A stretch of DNA of 35,630 nucleotides from an uncultured bacterium (GCA_902790465.1 CADASF010000019.1:1-35630); one strand, 5' to 3'. Numbered from the stretch's first letter, positions 1 through 7,594 are shown. Notes: a model not told the origin generated them from the sequence alone. Program-made: numbers and translations.

Positions 1-1
1 A

Positions 2-571
2 GACAACGGAAACAGAAAATATATAATGGTACAGATTCCTGAAAAATGCGATGAAAAAAGCGAAGCATACAAAGCAGGGTATAAAAATATTTGTGAAATC
101 GGCAAAGAAAGAATCAGGCGAGCAGGCAAAAAGATAAAAGAAGAGACAAATGCAAATATTGACTATGGATTCAAAGTCTTTAAAGTTGATTCTTCCAATT
201 TTAAAGAAGAAATCAGTGTTCCTGCAGATGAATTTGATTTTAAAAATTTAGAAAACTGTATCGAGAACATAAAAGAAGACAGAACCTCACTTGATTTGGT
301 TTATCAATGTATTTTAAGTTCAAGAAAAGAACTGACATTGCCTATAAAAATAGAAAATATCGAAGGATTCACTGTTTATAATGTGGATAATTTTAGTATT
401 ATGTGCTGTTTTGATGAAAATATTTCTGACGAAGTTATGAAATATATGGCAGATAAAGAGCCTGAAGCAGTATATTTTAGAGATAGTTGTTTCAGGGATT
501 CGAGCCATAAATTGAATGTCAAAGAATATTTTAAGGTGATGTCCGAAACTACAAGATTTGAAGATGTATAG
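2..571 (+). CDS. Adenine-specific DNA methyltransferase (type III Mod-like), C-terminal part only
   Basis: This is the C-terminal portion of a site-specific adenine DNA methyltransferase of the type III Mod kind, which protects host DNA in a restriction-modification system. The frame is already open at base 2 and reads DNGNRKYIMVQIPE, the usual Mod stretch, so the ATG at 26 is an internal Met and the gene starts outside the window. Family-typical blocks follow: EAYKAGYKNICEIGKERIRR, then IKEDRTSLDLVYQ, LTLPI, CFDENI and VYFRDSCF. The catalytic DPPY and SAM-binding motifs must lie upstream and cannot be seen. The next genes on the strand are a toxin-antitoxin pair, a helicase and a DUF4391 protein; the last two are regular neighbours of this Mod class. 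Identification is by recalled family motifs and I am confident of the class. Confidence 0.85.
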   Translation, partial: DNGNRKYIMVQIPEKCDEKSEAYKAGYKNICEIGKERIRRAGKKIKEETNANIDYGFKVFKVDSSNFKEEISVPADEFDFKNLENCIENIKEDRTSLDLVYQCILSSRKELTLPIKIENIEGFTVYNVDNFSIMCCFDENISDEVMKYMADKEPEAVYFRDSCFRDSSHKLNVKEYFKVMSETTRFEDV

Positions 572-614
572 GTGCTTGGAAAACTACCCAAATATCCTCT
601 ATTTAGAGGAGAAG

Positions 615-838
615 TCATTGCGAGGGAGCTTCACAAATAGTTAAAAACTCTAACGAGTTTTTAAAACCTTACCCTCACAAGGAGGGAGCGACCGTGGCAA
701 TCTCAACCGCTTAATTTAAATTTAGTAATTTATTAAACAGATCAGGTAGAAATTGAATAAATAGAGCCGATCGACTTAATTTTTAAGTAAATAATAATTT
801 ACAGGCTTAGATTGCCACGGCTACGCCTCGCAATGACA
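615..838. repeat. Paired REP-like palindromic element with a nested insertion
   Basis: The left unit (615-703) begins TCATTGCGAGG and ends CCGTGGCAATCT. The right unit (about 811-838) is the same in inverse orientation, so the pair forms a BIME-like inverted arrangement. The left unit is split by 52 bp (630-681) flanked by the 8-bp direct repeat GAGGGAGC (622-629 and 682-689), as a small insertion with target duplication would be. The 52-bp insert carries a hairpin (AAAAACTC-TAAC-GAGTTTTT). An uninterrupted relative lies at 16695-16735, and a decayed trace (GATGTCATTGC) at about 6338. Together with the next entries this fills most of the non-coding stretch 572-1093. Confidence 0.65.
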
Positions 839-845
839 AAGTGGC

Positions 846-959
846 AGTATACAGGCATATATTGGATATGCACTAAATATTGTTTGCCGACAAATTTTAG
901 AAAAGAATGATCCAAATTATAACATAATATTAGAAGAAGAATTAAGCGAAGAGATTTAA
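846..959 (+). pseudogene. 3' remnant of an unidentified gene
   Basis: An open frame without a start reads SIQAYIGYALNIVCRQILEK, continues NDPNYNIILEEELSEEI and stops at TAA 957-959, directly before an intrinsic terminator. It begins right beside the REP-like element, which suggests that the element or a deletion removed the rest of a gene that once followed mod. The last ten codons plus the terminator recur at 7361-7453. I do not recognise the family. Another frame also stays open here for about 25 codons, so the coding assignment is tentative. Confidence 0.35.
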
Positions 960-1016
960 ACTTTCAATCCTCTTTCAGTCGAAAGGGGATTTTTTGTTTT
1001 TAGAAATATTGTATAA
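925..1016 (+). repeat. Duplicated gene 3' end plus terminator, copy 1
   Basis: About 92 bp starting TAATATTAGAAGAAGAATTA and running through the terminator into TTTTTAGAAATATT is nearly identical to 7361-7453. The shared part covers the last codons (ILEEELSEE plus I or M, then stop), the hairpin and the T-tract. Two copies of one gene end within 6.5 kb point to a multicopy gene or to a recombination scar. Confidence 0.7.
966..997 (+). terminator. Rho-independent terminator after the gene remnant
   Basis: Stem AATCCTCTTTC (966-976) pairs with GAAAGGGGATT (981-991) with one G-U wobble, loop AGTC, followed by a T-rich run. It isolates the upstream mod region from the toxin-antitoxin promoter just downstream. 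Confidence 0.75.
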
Positions 1017-1037
1017 GCCGTGAAAATATGTTAAAAT
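1009..1037 (+). promoter_or_regulatory. Extended -10 promoter for the RelB-YafQ pair
   Basis: TTGTAT (1009-1014), a 17-bp spacer and TAAAAT (1032-1037), with a TG dinucleotide one base before the -10 element. It lies 57 bp upstream of the antitoxin ATG. The same TGTTAAAATAA block occurs in the promoter at 22567-22595. Confidence 0.5.
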
Positions 1038-1043
1038 AAATAT

Positions 1044-1066
1044 GGGGCTGTGAAAAAAATATTTTT
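1044..1066 (+). repeat. Solo end of the GGGGCTGTGAAAA element
   Basis: The 23 bp GGGGCTGTGAAAAAAATATT plus TTT are identical to the right-hand end (inverted) of the small element at 16668-16812. Only one end is present here, in the 5' leader of the antitoxin gene. Confidence 0.6.
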
Positions 1067-1093
1067 AGAGAAAAAAATAGAGAGGAATAAAAT

Positions 1094-1351
1094 ATGTCAA
1101 TATCTACAATAAGTATTCGTGTTGATTCTGAATTAAAGAAAAAAGCAGAAAGTTTATTTAAAGATTTAGGGCTTAATATGACTTCAGCAATAAAGTTATT
1201 TCTTAACAGTGCTGTGGAAAATCAAGAAATTCCTTTAATCCCAAATGAAGAAACAAGGCTTGCTCTTGCCGAATCTGAAGAAATGAGAAATAATCCTGAA
1301 AAATATAGAAGATATAAATCTTTTGATGAGATGATAGAGGATATTTTATAA
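1094..1351 (+). CDS. RelB/DinJ-family antitoxin
   Basis: An 85-aa antitoxin of the RelB/DinJ family, which neutralises the toxin encoded next to it and usually represses the shared promoter. The N-terminal ribbon-helix-helix is plain: STISIRVDSELKKKAESLF, then LGLNMTSAIKLFLNSAVENQ with the typical IPL/IPN turn. The C-terminal part is charged (AESEEMRNNPEKYRRYKSFDEM) and would wrap the toxin. The ATG has GAGAGG eight bases upstream. The stop overlaps the toxin start (TAATG). Autoregulation at the 1009-1037 promoter is family knowledge, not something visible here. The pair sits between mod and the helicase, within a defence-type locus. Confidence 0.9.
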   Translation: MSISTISIRVDSELKKKAESLFKDLGLNMTSAIKLFLNSAVENQEIPLIPNEETRLALAESEEMRNNPEKYRRYKSFDEMIEDIL

Positions 1352-1623
1352 TGCTTGACATAGTAGCTTCTAATTTATTTAAAAAAGATATTAAATTGGC
1401 AAAAAAGAGAGGATTTGATATATCTCTTTTACGTGAAGTTGTTACGACTTTAGCACAGAAAAAGCAACTTGATGAAAAATATAGAGATCACGCTTTACAG
1501 GGAAAATATAAGGGTTTTCGTGAATGTCATGTTGAGCCAGATTGGCTTCTTGTTTATCAAATAAGAAAAAAGGAAATAGAATTGTATCTTTTTAGAACTG
1601 GAACCCATAGCGATTTATTTTAG
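1351..1623 (+). CDS. YafQ-family mRNA interferase toxin
   Basis: A 90-aa RelE-superfamily toxin of the YafQ branch, a ribosome-dependent mRNA endonuclease. The residues used by E. coli YafQ are present with nearly the same spacing: His47, His60, Asp64, Trp65, His86 and the C-terminal Phe90, inside HALQGKYKGFRECHVEPDWL and TGTHSDLF. The length is normal and no catalytic position is missing, so an active toxin is expected. It overlaps the antitoxin stop by one base, the usual antitoxin-first order. The helicase gene begins 26 bases after its stop, so the toxin-antitoxin pair and the helicase may share a transcript. Confidence 0.93.
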   Translation: MLDIVASNLFKKDIKLAKKRGFDISLLREVVTTLAQKKQLDEKYRDHALQGKYKGFRECHVEPDWLLVYQIRKKEIELYLFRTGTHSDLF

Positions 1624-1649
1624 ACAGAAAATGACAGGGGATTGAACTC

Positions 1650-4600
1650 ATGGATATTATCGACAACGACGAATTAACTCTTGCAGATGATCTTAAAACA
1701 ACCATAAAAAAAGAAAGCGACATCAACATAATAGCTGATTCCTTTTCTATTTTTGCGTTCAAAGAACTTTACAGACAGCTAAAAAATATTGAAAGATTCC
1801 GCTTTATTTTCACTTCCCCAACATTTACAAATCAACAAAAGAAAGAACAACGAGAATTTTATATCCCCCAACAAAACAGAGAAAAAAATCTCTATGGAAC
1901 AGAATTAGAAGTAAAACTCAGAAATGAGCTAACTCAAAATTCAATTTCGAGGGATTGTGTAAAATGGATCGAAGAAAAAGCCGAGTTTAAATCAAACAAC
2001 AATTTTAATAGAAAAATTAATGGCTTTATTACTGTTAAAAATACAAACAATGACATTACTTCATATTCCCCCATAAATGATTTTACCGCTTCTGAGATTT
2101 TAGGTGAAACAGAAAATAATTTAATCAACAAAATAGGTACTGTAAACTCAAAATATTACATCAGGCATTTTAATAATTATTGGAATGATGACGAATTTTT
2201 AAGTGTAACAGACAAAATAATCGAGAGCATAAAAACAATTTATGCAGAAAATTCGCCTGAACTTATTTATCTTTTGACATTGTTTAACATATTTAGAGAA
2301 TATTTAGAGACAGTTTCAGAAGATTTCATGCCGAATGAAGCAAATGGCTTTAAAGACAGTGTAATTTATAATATGCTGTACGATTTCCAGAAAGACGCTG
2401 TTACATCAATTATCAACAAATTAGAAAGATACAATGGCTGTATTTTGGCAGATAGTGTCGGCTTAGGAAAAACATTTACAGCACTTGCAGTTATAAAATA
2501 TTACGAGAACAAAAATAAATCTGTTTTGGTTCTATGTCCTAAAAAGTTGTCTGAAAACTGGAACACTTACAGGGAAAATTACAAGACAAATATTTTGTTA
2601 AAAGACCGCCTTAATTATGATGTTCTTTTTCATACTGATCTATCGAGAACAAAGGGAGAATCTAATGGAAAAGATTTAGAGAGAATAAATTGGAATAATT
2701 ATGACTTAATAGTTATTGATGAATCACATAATTTTAGAAATGGCGAAGATGTAAATAAAGTCAATAGATATTCCCAACTTTTAAATAAAGTCATAAAATC
2801 AGGTGTTAGAACTAAAATTTTAATGTTATCTGCAACGCCTGTAAACAATACATTTGACGATCTCAAAAATCAATTTTATCTGATAGCAGAAGGTGATTTT
2901 AATTCACTTGAAAACAAACTCGACATATCAAAACCGATAGACAAAATTTTTAACAGTGTAAACAAAGAATTTAACAAGCTAAAAAATGGAAATGTCAAAA
3001 TAAATGATGTCAAAAACAGAATCGAAACAGATTTTTTTAAATTGCTTGAAAATTTGACACTTGGAAGGTCTCGTTCACACATACAAAAATATTACAATTT
3101 TGGGGATATCGGAAGATTTCCAAACAAGCTAAAGCCTATTTCTATTGCTCCAAAATTGACAGACATAGAAAACATAACATACACAGATATTTATGAAAAA
3201 TTAAATTCCCTTTCTCTTGCTATCTATTTGTCCGCAACTTATATTTTGGACAGTAAAAAAGAAAAATATGCAAATAAATATAAAAGTTCTCTAAGCATAG
3301 AAGGACGACAAAAAGGCATTGAATTTTTGATAAGAAAAAATTTGATGAAGCGTTTGGAGAGTTCCATTTTCTCTTTTGTTACAACACTAAAAAAAATAAA
3401 AGAAAAAATAGAAAAAGAAATCAAATATATTGAACAGTACAGCCAAAAAGACAGAATTTTAGAAGATGATTTGAGTGATGAAAATTTTGATGATGAAGAA
3501 ATTGATTATATAGAAGATCAAAATTTCAAGATTTCACTTCAAGATATGGATTATATAAGTTGGCTTGAAGATTTAAGAGAGGATTTTGTACAATTTGAAG
3601 ACATTATTTCAACTGTAGAAAAAATAACATCAAGTACAGACAAAAAATTACAAGAACTTTTAAATTTAATTTCGGATAAGATAGAAAATCCTATAAATGG
3701 CAATAACAAAAAAATAATAGTATTCACAGCTTTTGCAGATACTGCTGAATATTTATATAAAAATTTAAGTGAAAAAATAAAAGCTAAATATAATATCGAG
3801 TCCGCACTTATCACAGGAAGAGGAACAAGGACGACATTAAAAGGGATTTCCAACAGATACAACGATATTTTGACAAATTTTTCTCCAATATCTAAGAACA
3901 GAGAAATTACAGGAAATAAAGAAATTGATTTGCTCATTGCCACAGACTGTATTTCAGAAGGTCAAAATTTACAGGATTGTGATTTTTTGATAAATTATGA
4001 CATACACTGGAATCCAGTCAAAATTATTCAAAGGTTTGGAAGAATTGACAGAATCGGAAGTAAAAACAAAAATATTCAGCTTGTCAATTTTTGGCCTGAT
4101 ATAGAACTTGATGAGTATTTGAATTTGACTCAAAGAGTAAAAAATAAGATGAAGCAAGTCATAATTTCAGGCAGTGGTGAAAAAAATATAATTGAAGATG
4201 ATAATTATGAGCTTGAGTACAGAAATGAGCAGTTGAAAAAACTCAAAAATGAAGTATTGGAATTTGAAGATGTTTCAGGAAAAATTTCAATAACTGATTT
4301 GGGGTTGAATGAGTTCAAGACAGATTTGTTAAATTACAGAAAAGCAAATGATGAACTTTCAAAAAAGCCGTTGGGATTACATGCCATAGTATCGAGAGAT
4401 AGCGAAACAGAAGAAGGCGTTATTTTTTTGCTTAGAGAACTTGGAGAAAATAACAAGACAAATAATCCGTTATTCCCATTTTATCTTACATATATTGGCA
4501 AAAGTGGAAACATAATTTTTGATTATCAACAACCTAAGGAGATCTTGGAGTTGATGAGAAAATTATGTTATGGCAAAAAAAATCCCGATCTGCAACTTTG

Positions 4601-4805
4601 TAAAATTTTCAATGAAAAAACAGATGATGGGCGGAATATGTCGGAGTATTCAAGACTTCTAAACAAAATGATAAATTCTATCACAAAGACGAAAAAAGAA
4701 GATGAGCAGATGAAAATTTTCACAGATGAAGTAATGGAAAATATAATTGCTTATAATGTAAATGATTTTGAATTAATGCACTTTTTGGTGATTGAAAAAG
4801 CATGA
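1650..4805 (+). CDS. SNF2-type superfamily 2 helicase/translocase with N-terminal PLD-like region
   Basis: A 1051-aa DNA helicase/translocase. The first ~200 residues (INIIADSFSIFAFKEL and following) resemble the PLD-like front module of helicase-related proteins seen next to Mod methyltransferases. The motor follows: Walker A LADSVGLGKT near residue 268, the DEAH variant VIDESHNF near 357, LMLSATPVNN near 393, the second RecA lobe from VFTAFADTAEYL near 690, and motif VI IIQRFGRIDRIGS near 790. A very acidic insert lies around 605-640. The ATG at 1650 follows AGGGGA at good spacing. The stop overlaps the DUF4391 start (ATGA), so the two are translationally coupled. By context it is part of a restriction or defence operon; it is not a type III Res subunit, as no PD-(D/E)XK end is visible. 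Confidence 0.85.
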   Translation: MDIIDNDELTLADDLKTTIKKESDINIIADSFSIFAFKELYRQLKNIERFRFIFTSPTFTNQQKKEQREFYIPQQNREKNLYGTELEVKLRNELTQNSISRDCVKWIEEKAEFKSNNNFNRKINGFITVKNTNNDITSYSPINDFTASEILGETENNLINKIGTVNSKYYIRHFNNYWNDDEFLSVTDKIIESIKTIYAENSPELIYLLTLFNIFREYLETVSEDFMPNEANGFKDSVIYNMLYDFQKDAVTSIINKLERYNGCILADSVGLGKTFTALAVIKYYENKNKSVLVLCPKKLSENWNTYRENYKTNILLKDRLNYDVLFHTDLSRTKGESNGKDLERINWNNYDLIVIDESHNFRNGEDVNKVNRYSQLLNKVIKSGVRTKILMLSATPVNNTFDDLKNQFYLIAEGDFNSLENKLDISKPIDKIFNSVNKEFNKLKNGNVKINDVKNRIETDFFKLLENLTLGRSRSHIQKYYNFGDIGRFPNKLKPISIAPKLTDIENITYTDIYEKLNSLSLAIYLSATYILDSKKEKYANKYKSSLSIEGRQKGIEFLIRKNLMKRLESSIFSFVTTLKKIKEKIEKEIKYIEQYSQKDRILEDDLSDENFDDEEIDYIEDQNFKISLQDMDYISWLEDLREDFVQFEDIISTVEKITSSTDKKLQELLNLISDKIENPINGNNKKIIVFTAFADTAEYLYKNLSEKIKAKYNIESALITGRGTRTTLKGISNRYNDILTNFSPISKNREITGNKEIDLLIATDCISEGQNLQDCDFLINYDIHWNPVKIIQRFGRIDRIGSKNKNIQLVNFWPDIELDEYLNLTQRVKNKMKQVIISGSGEKNIIEDDNYELEYRNEQLKKLKNEVLEFEDVSGKISITDLGLNEFKTDLLNYRKANDELSKKPLGLHAIVSRDSETEEGVIFLLRELGENNKTNNPLFPFYLTYIGKSGNIIFDYQQPKEILELMRKLCYGKKNPDLQLCKIFNEKTDDGRNMSEYSRLLNKMINSITKTKKEDEQMKIFTDEVMENIIAYNVNDFELMHFLVIEKA

Positions 4806-5428
4806 AGATTACAGAATTTGTACCAGAACAAAAAAATTATACTAAAAAAATAAAAGAAATTTTTGATGAAAATTTCAAAGAAAAAATCTATTTATTAAAA
4901 AGGATTCAAGACGAGGATAATCATAAAGTTTTATTAAACATATTTGAAATTGTTTCTGATTCTTTAGAAGTCAATGAGTCTCTTTTGAAATTTATTGACA
5001 AAAAAACACCTGTACATAATTTATTTGTCTTTAGAACTAACGAAAAAGAAGAATTTCAATATAAAATCTTGCTTGCATACAAAGAAATTTACAAAGATGA
5101 TGACAATAAAAGTCTTGTAAAAAACATTGGCAAATATTTCAGCACAAATTGGATTTCTAAAGAAAGATATATTGAATATACAACTGACATTTGCATGGAA
5201 AATATATTTGAAGAGCTTTTTTTCAAAATTTCAAAGTACAAAAAAATTGAAGGTGAATCTCTGAAAAGTATTATTGAAATTAACGATAGAATAATATCTC
5301 TAAAAAGTGAAATTAAAAAATTAAATGTAAAATTAGGAAATGAAAAACAAGTAAACAAACGATCAGAAATACATCACAAAATTCAAGTCTATAAGCAGAA
5401 ATTGGACGAAATAGAGAGAATACATTAA
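4802..5428 (+). CDS. DUF4391 domain protein
   Basis: A 208-aa protein of the DUF4391 family, known mainly as a companion of Mod-like methyltransferases and PLD/SNF2 helicases; its biochemical role is not established. Family features are visible: an early FVPEQKNYTKKIKEIF segment, a middle TPVHNLFVFRTNEKEEFQYKI strand pair, then YFSTNWIS, and a C-terminal helical hairpin (SLKSEIKKLNVKLGNEKQ, NKRSEIHHKIQVYKQKLDEI) expected to form a coiled coil. The start codon overlaps the helicase stop in ATGA. An ECF sigma gene begins 21 bases after its stop and might be read through from this operon, but that gene has its own strong ribosome-binding site and an unrelated function. Confidence 0.8.
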   Translation: MKITEFVPEQKNYTKKIKEIFDENFKEKIYLLKRIQDEDNHKVLLNIFEIVSDSLEVNESLLKFIDKKTPVHNLFVFRTNEKEEFQYKILLAYKEIYKDDDNKSLVKNIGKYFSTNWISKERYIEYTTDICMENIFEELFFKISKYKKIEGESLKSIIEINDRIISLKSEIKKLNVKLGNEKQVNKRSEIHHKIQVYKQKLDEIERIH

Positions 5429-5449
5429 AGAAAGGGGGGAATTTGTGCT

Positions 5450-6055
5450 ATGGTTTTAACTTGTATGTCAGATTTGTCAACTTTATCTGATGAAGTTCTA
5501 GCTACAAAGGCGAGCAGGTCTGACATGGAGTCTTTTGAAGAATTGATGAAAAGATATGAAAAACCTGTTTTGGGAATTGCTTTAAAAATCACTGGAAATA
5601 AAGAAAATGCCGAAGAGGTTTTGCAGGATACTTTTATAAGTGTATATAAAAATTTGCCAAATTTTAGAAATGATTCTTCTTTTAAAACTTGGCTTTATAA
5701 AATAGCAACAAATGCTTCTTTGGGAAATGTAAGGAAAAATAAAAAAAATACAGATAATATTTCTGAAGAAATTGTTGATGATGATTTATCTGTAAGTCCA
5801 ATAACTGAATGGCCAGAAACTCCTGAGAGTATTTATGAGAAAAAGGAATTTTCTTCATTTATAAAAGAAGCTATAGATAAATTGCCCGAAAAATATAAAA
5901 CTGTTTTTATTTTAAAAGATATTGAAGAATTTACAAATCAAGAAATTGCGGATATTTTGGGAATATCTCTTCCTGCCGTGAAGTCAAGATTGTTAAGAGC
6001 GAGGCTAAAAGTAAGAGAATTATTGGCTTCTTATGGAAAGGAGGCATTAGCATGA
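5450..6055 (+). CDS. ECF-type RNA polymerase sigma factor
   Basis: A 201-aa group 4 (ECF) sigma-70 factor directing RNA polymerase to a small alternative regulon. Region 2 runs from about residue 25 (SFEELMKRYEKPVLGIALKI, AEEVLQDTFISVYKNL, SSFKTWLYKIATN), followed by an acidic linker (EEIVDDDLS), then region 4 from about 145 (LPEKYKTVFILKD, NQEIADILGIS, VKSRLLRARLKVREL). There is no region 1.1 or region 3, as expected. The ATG at 5450 follows AAAGGGGGGA nine bases upstream. It overlaps the next small gene by ATGA, the normal sigma/anti-sigma layout. No cognate promoter motif can be deduced from this window alone. Confidence 0.93.
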   Translation: MVLTCMSDLSTLSDEVLATKASRSDMESFEELMKRYEKPVLGIALKITGNKENAEEVLQDTFISVYKNLPNFRNDSSFKTWLYKIATNASLGNVRKNKKNTDNISEEIVDDDLSVSPITEWPETPESIYEKKEFSSFIKEAIDKLPEKYKTVFILKDIEEFTNQEIADILGISLPAVKSRLLRARLKVRELLASYGKEALA

Positions 6056-6299
6056 GCGATTTTTTATGTAATGAACAAAAAGAACAGATAAGTTTATTTG
6101 TATATGGTCAACATATTGAAAAAAAATGCGAATGTACTGATCCAAATTCTGAAAAATGCAATAAATGTGATGATGTAGTAAATAGTTATTATAATGCTGT
6201 TGGAATATTTAAAAAATATGTTAAATATGAAGAGCCTAAAAATGAAGAGATAACGCAGATAAGAAATAAAATTATGGATAAAATAAAAAATATGTGAGT
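6052..6299 (+). CDS. Small Cys-rich protein, putative soluble anti-sigma factor
   Basis: An 81-aa protein translationally coupled to the ECF sigma gene (ATGA overlap), a position normally held by the cognate anti-sigma factor. Residues about 18-42 carry His and Cys clusters (HIEKKCECTDPNSEKCNKC), compatible with a zinc site akin to the ZAS fold but not the textbook HxxxCxxC. Unlike most anti-sigmas it has no membrane segment and no extracytoplasmic sensor. If it is an anti-sigma it would sense a cytoplasmic signal, with thiol oxidation or metal status the natural guesses from the Cys content. The function is inferred from position and composition only. Confidence 0.6.
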
Positions 6300-6373
6300 G
6301 TTATATAGTGGCTGGGAAAAATTAAATAGAATAGATGTCATTGCCTCTAAATAGTGGTTATTTTGTGGTTTAA

Positions 6374-6402
6374 TTTATAAATATTCATTTCTTTCGTATA
6401 AT
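6374..6402 (+). promoter_or_regulatory. Possible promoter of the methyltransferase gene
   Basis: A perfect TATAAT (6397-6402) with a poor -35 (TTTATA, 6374-6379) at 17 bp, 28 bp upstream of the ATG at 6430. The leader GAAAGAGGACGAGAAAGGAC is purine-rich and supplies the ribosome-binding site. The preceding 6300-6370 holds only a decayed trace of the intergenic repeat. Confidence 0.4.
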
Positions 6403-6429
6403 GGAAAGAGGACGAGAAAGGACAAAAAA

Positions 6430-7203
6430 ATGATTTTTATTGGTGAAAAAATAAATGGAATGTTTTCCACAATAAGAAAAGCAATAGAAGAAAGAAATTC
6501 AGAAATTATAATAAAAGAAGCAGAAAAACAGCTTGAAGCTGGAGCAGATTATCTCGATGTCAATGTTGGCACAGCAAAAGACAAAATAGAAGCTATGAAA
6601 TGGCTTGTGAATACAATTCAACAAATACCTAATGTAAAACTTTGTATAGATTCTCCAAACGCAGAAGTTCTCGAAGAAGGAATAAAACTTTGCAAAAATA
6701 GACCTTTTTTAAATTCTGTAAGTGCAGAACAATCAAAAATTGAAAGAATAATGCCTATTGCTCAAAAATACAATACAAAATTGATAGCATTAGCAATAAG
6801 TGAAAATGGAGTTCCTGCTGACAGTGATGAAATAATTGCAAATTCTGCAATCATAATGGAAGCAACTGCAGAATATGGCATAAAAAATGAAGATTTATAT
6901 ATCGATCCTGTTGTGTTACCTGTAAATGTTTCGCAAGACAATCCACGAAAAGTTTTAACTGCTATATCTGCAATAAAAGAACTCGATATTCCAGCTCCAA
7001 GAACAATAGTTGGCTTGTCAAATATTTCACAAAAATGTTCTGATAGAAAAATTATAAACAGAACTTTTCTTGCAATGGCAAAATATGCTGGATTGGATGC
7101 TGCCATTGTAGATGCTTGTGATGAAGAATTAATGAAAACAAATCTTACATCAGAGATTTTGCTAAATCAGACTATTTACTGCGATTCTTTTTTAAAGAAG
7201 TGA
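6430..7203 (+). CDS. Methyltetrahydrofolate:corrinoid methyltransferase-like (pterin-binding) protein
   Basis: A 257-aa pterin-binding TIM-barrel enzyme of the dihydropteroate synthase/MeTr superfamily. It most resembles methyltetrahydrofolate:corrinoid/iron-sulfur protein methyltransferase (AcsE type), which moves the methyl group of CH3-H4folate to a cobalamin protein. Supporting segments are FIGEKINGMF at the start, EAGADYLDVNVGT near residue 37, KLCIDSP near 77, PFLNSVSAE near 97, LYIDPVVLPVN near 157 and IVGLSNIS near 195 (the NxS loop). The length fits a stand-alone MeTr rather than full methionine synthase. No corrinoid protein, CO dehydrogenase or MetH fragment lies nearby, so the acceptor is unknown. 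A true folate-pathway DHPS is less likely, given the EKINGMF and VGLSNIS motifs. Confidence 0.82.
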   Translation: MIFIGEKINGMFSTIRKAIEERNSEIIIKEAEKQLEAGADYLDVNVGTAKDKIEAMKWLVNTIQQIPNVKLCIDSPNAEVLEEGIKLCKNRPFLNSVSAEQSKIERIMPIAQKYNTKLIALAISENGVPADSDEIIANSAIIMEATAEYGIKNEDLYIDPVVLPVNVSQDNPRKVLTAISAIKELDIPAPRTIVGLSNISQKCSDRKIINRTFLAMAKYAGLDAAIVDACDEELMKTNLTSEILLNQTIYCDSFLKK

Positions 7204-7360
7204 GACTTAAAATATTTTGTTTATGAAACTGATGTTCTTGTTCGCCCAGCTCTGTGGATAAATCTTCAATATTTTAATCATTAATGATTCTACCCAAACA
7301 GCATCTATTTAGAGGCTATTTTGGTGTATTTCAAAATATTAATCAACTAACACAACGCCC

Positions 7361-7453
7361 TAATATTAGAAGAAGAATTAAGCGAAGAGATGTAAATTTT
7401 CAATCCTCATTCATTCGAAAGGGGATTTTTTTATTTTTAGAAAGATATTTTAT
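7361..7453 (+). repeat. Duplicated gene 3' end plus terminator, copy 2
   Basis: Matches 925-1016 with only a handful of substitutions. It keeps the last codons (ILEEELSEEM, stop), the hairpin and the T-run, but nothing upstream of them, so it is a fragment with no parent gene here. Confidence 0.7.
7402..7433 (+). terminator. Weak Rho-independent terminator in repeat copy 2
   Basis: AATCCTCATTC (7402-7412) pairs with GAAAGGGGATT with one mismatch and one wobble, followed by a run of T. It is weaker than its sister at 966-997 and is the only terminator seen after the methyltransferase gene. Confidence 0.55.
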
Positions 7454-7594
7454 AAAAAAATAGAAGTTATTTTTTGTTAGTTTTTTTGCAATAACAAAAT
7501 TGCTATAACAACGACATTTTTTCTACGACAACAGACTGACGACGAAAGACGACGAAAAAGAGAAGAAGATAAAAGAGACAAAGGAGAAAAAAAC

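Larger units (their letters stand above)
7204..7594. other. Non-coding gap between the methyltransferase and aminotransferase genes
   Basis: I see no gene here. From 7204 to 7360 the sequence is unstructured, with one trace (ATCTATTTAGAGGC at about 7303) resembling the flanks of the REP-like elements. Copy 2 of the duplicated gene end follows at 7361-7453. The remaining 7454-7594 is the aminotransferase leader, which ends in a long purine-rich run (GACGACGAAAGACGACG and following) and AAAGGAG. No convincing promoter with proper spacing was found in it. Confidence 0.5.

Noticed and set aside
26-571. Complete 181-aa protein starting at ATG 26
   Set aside because: The frame is open from base 2 and reads through a conserved Mod motif (NRKYIMVQIPE), so the ATG is internal and the gene is truncated by the window.
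1650-4805. Type III restriction Res subunit
   Set aside because: Motor motifs are of the SNF2/PLD-helicase kind (GLGKT, DESH, QRFGRIDRIG) and no C-terminal nuclease motif is seen.
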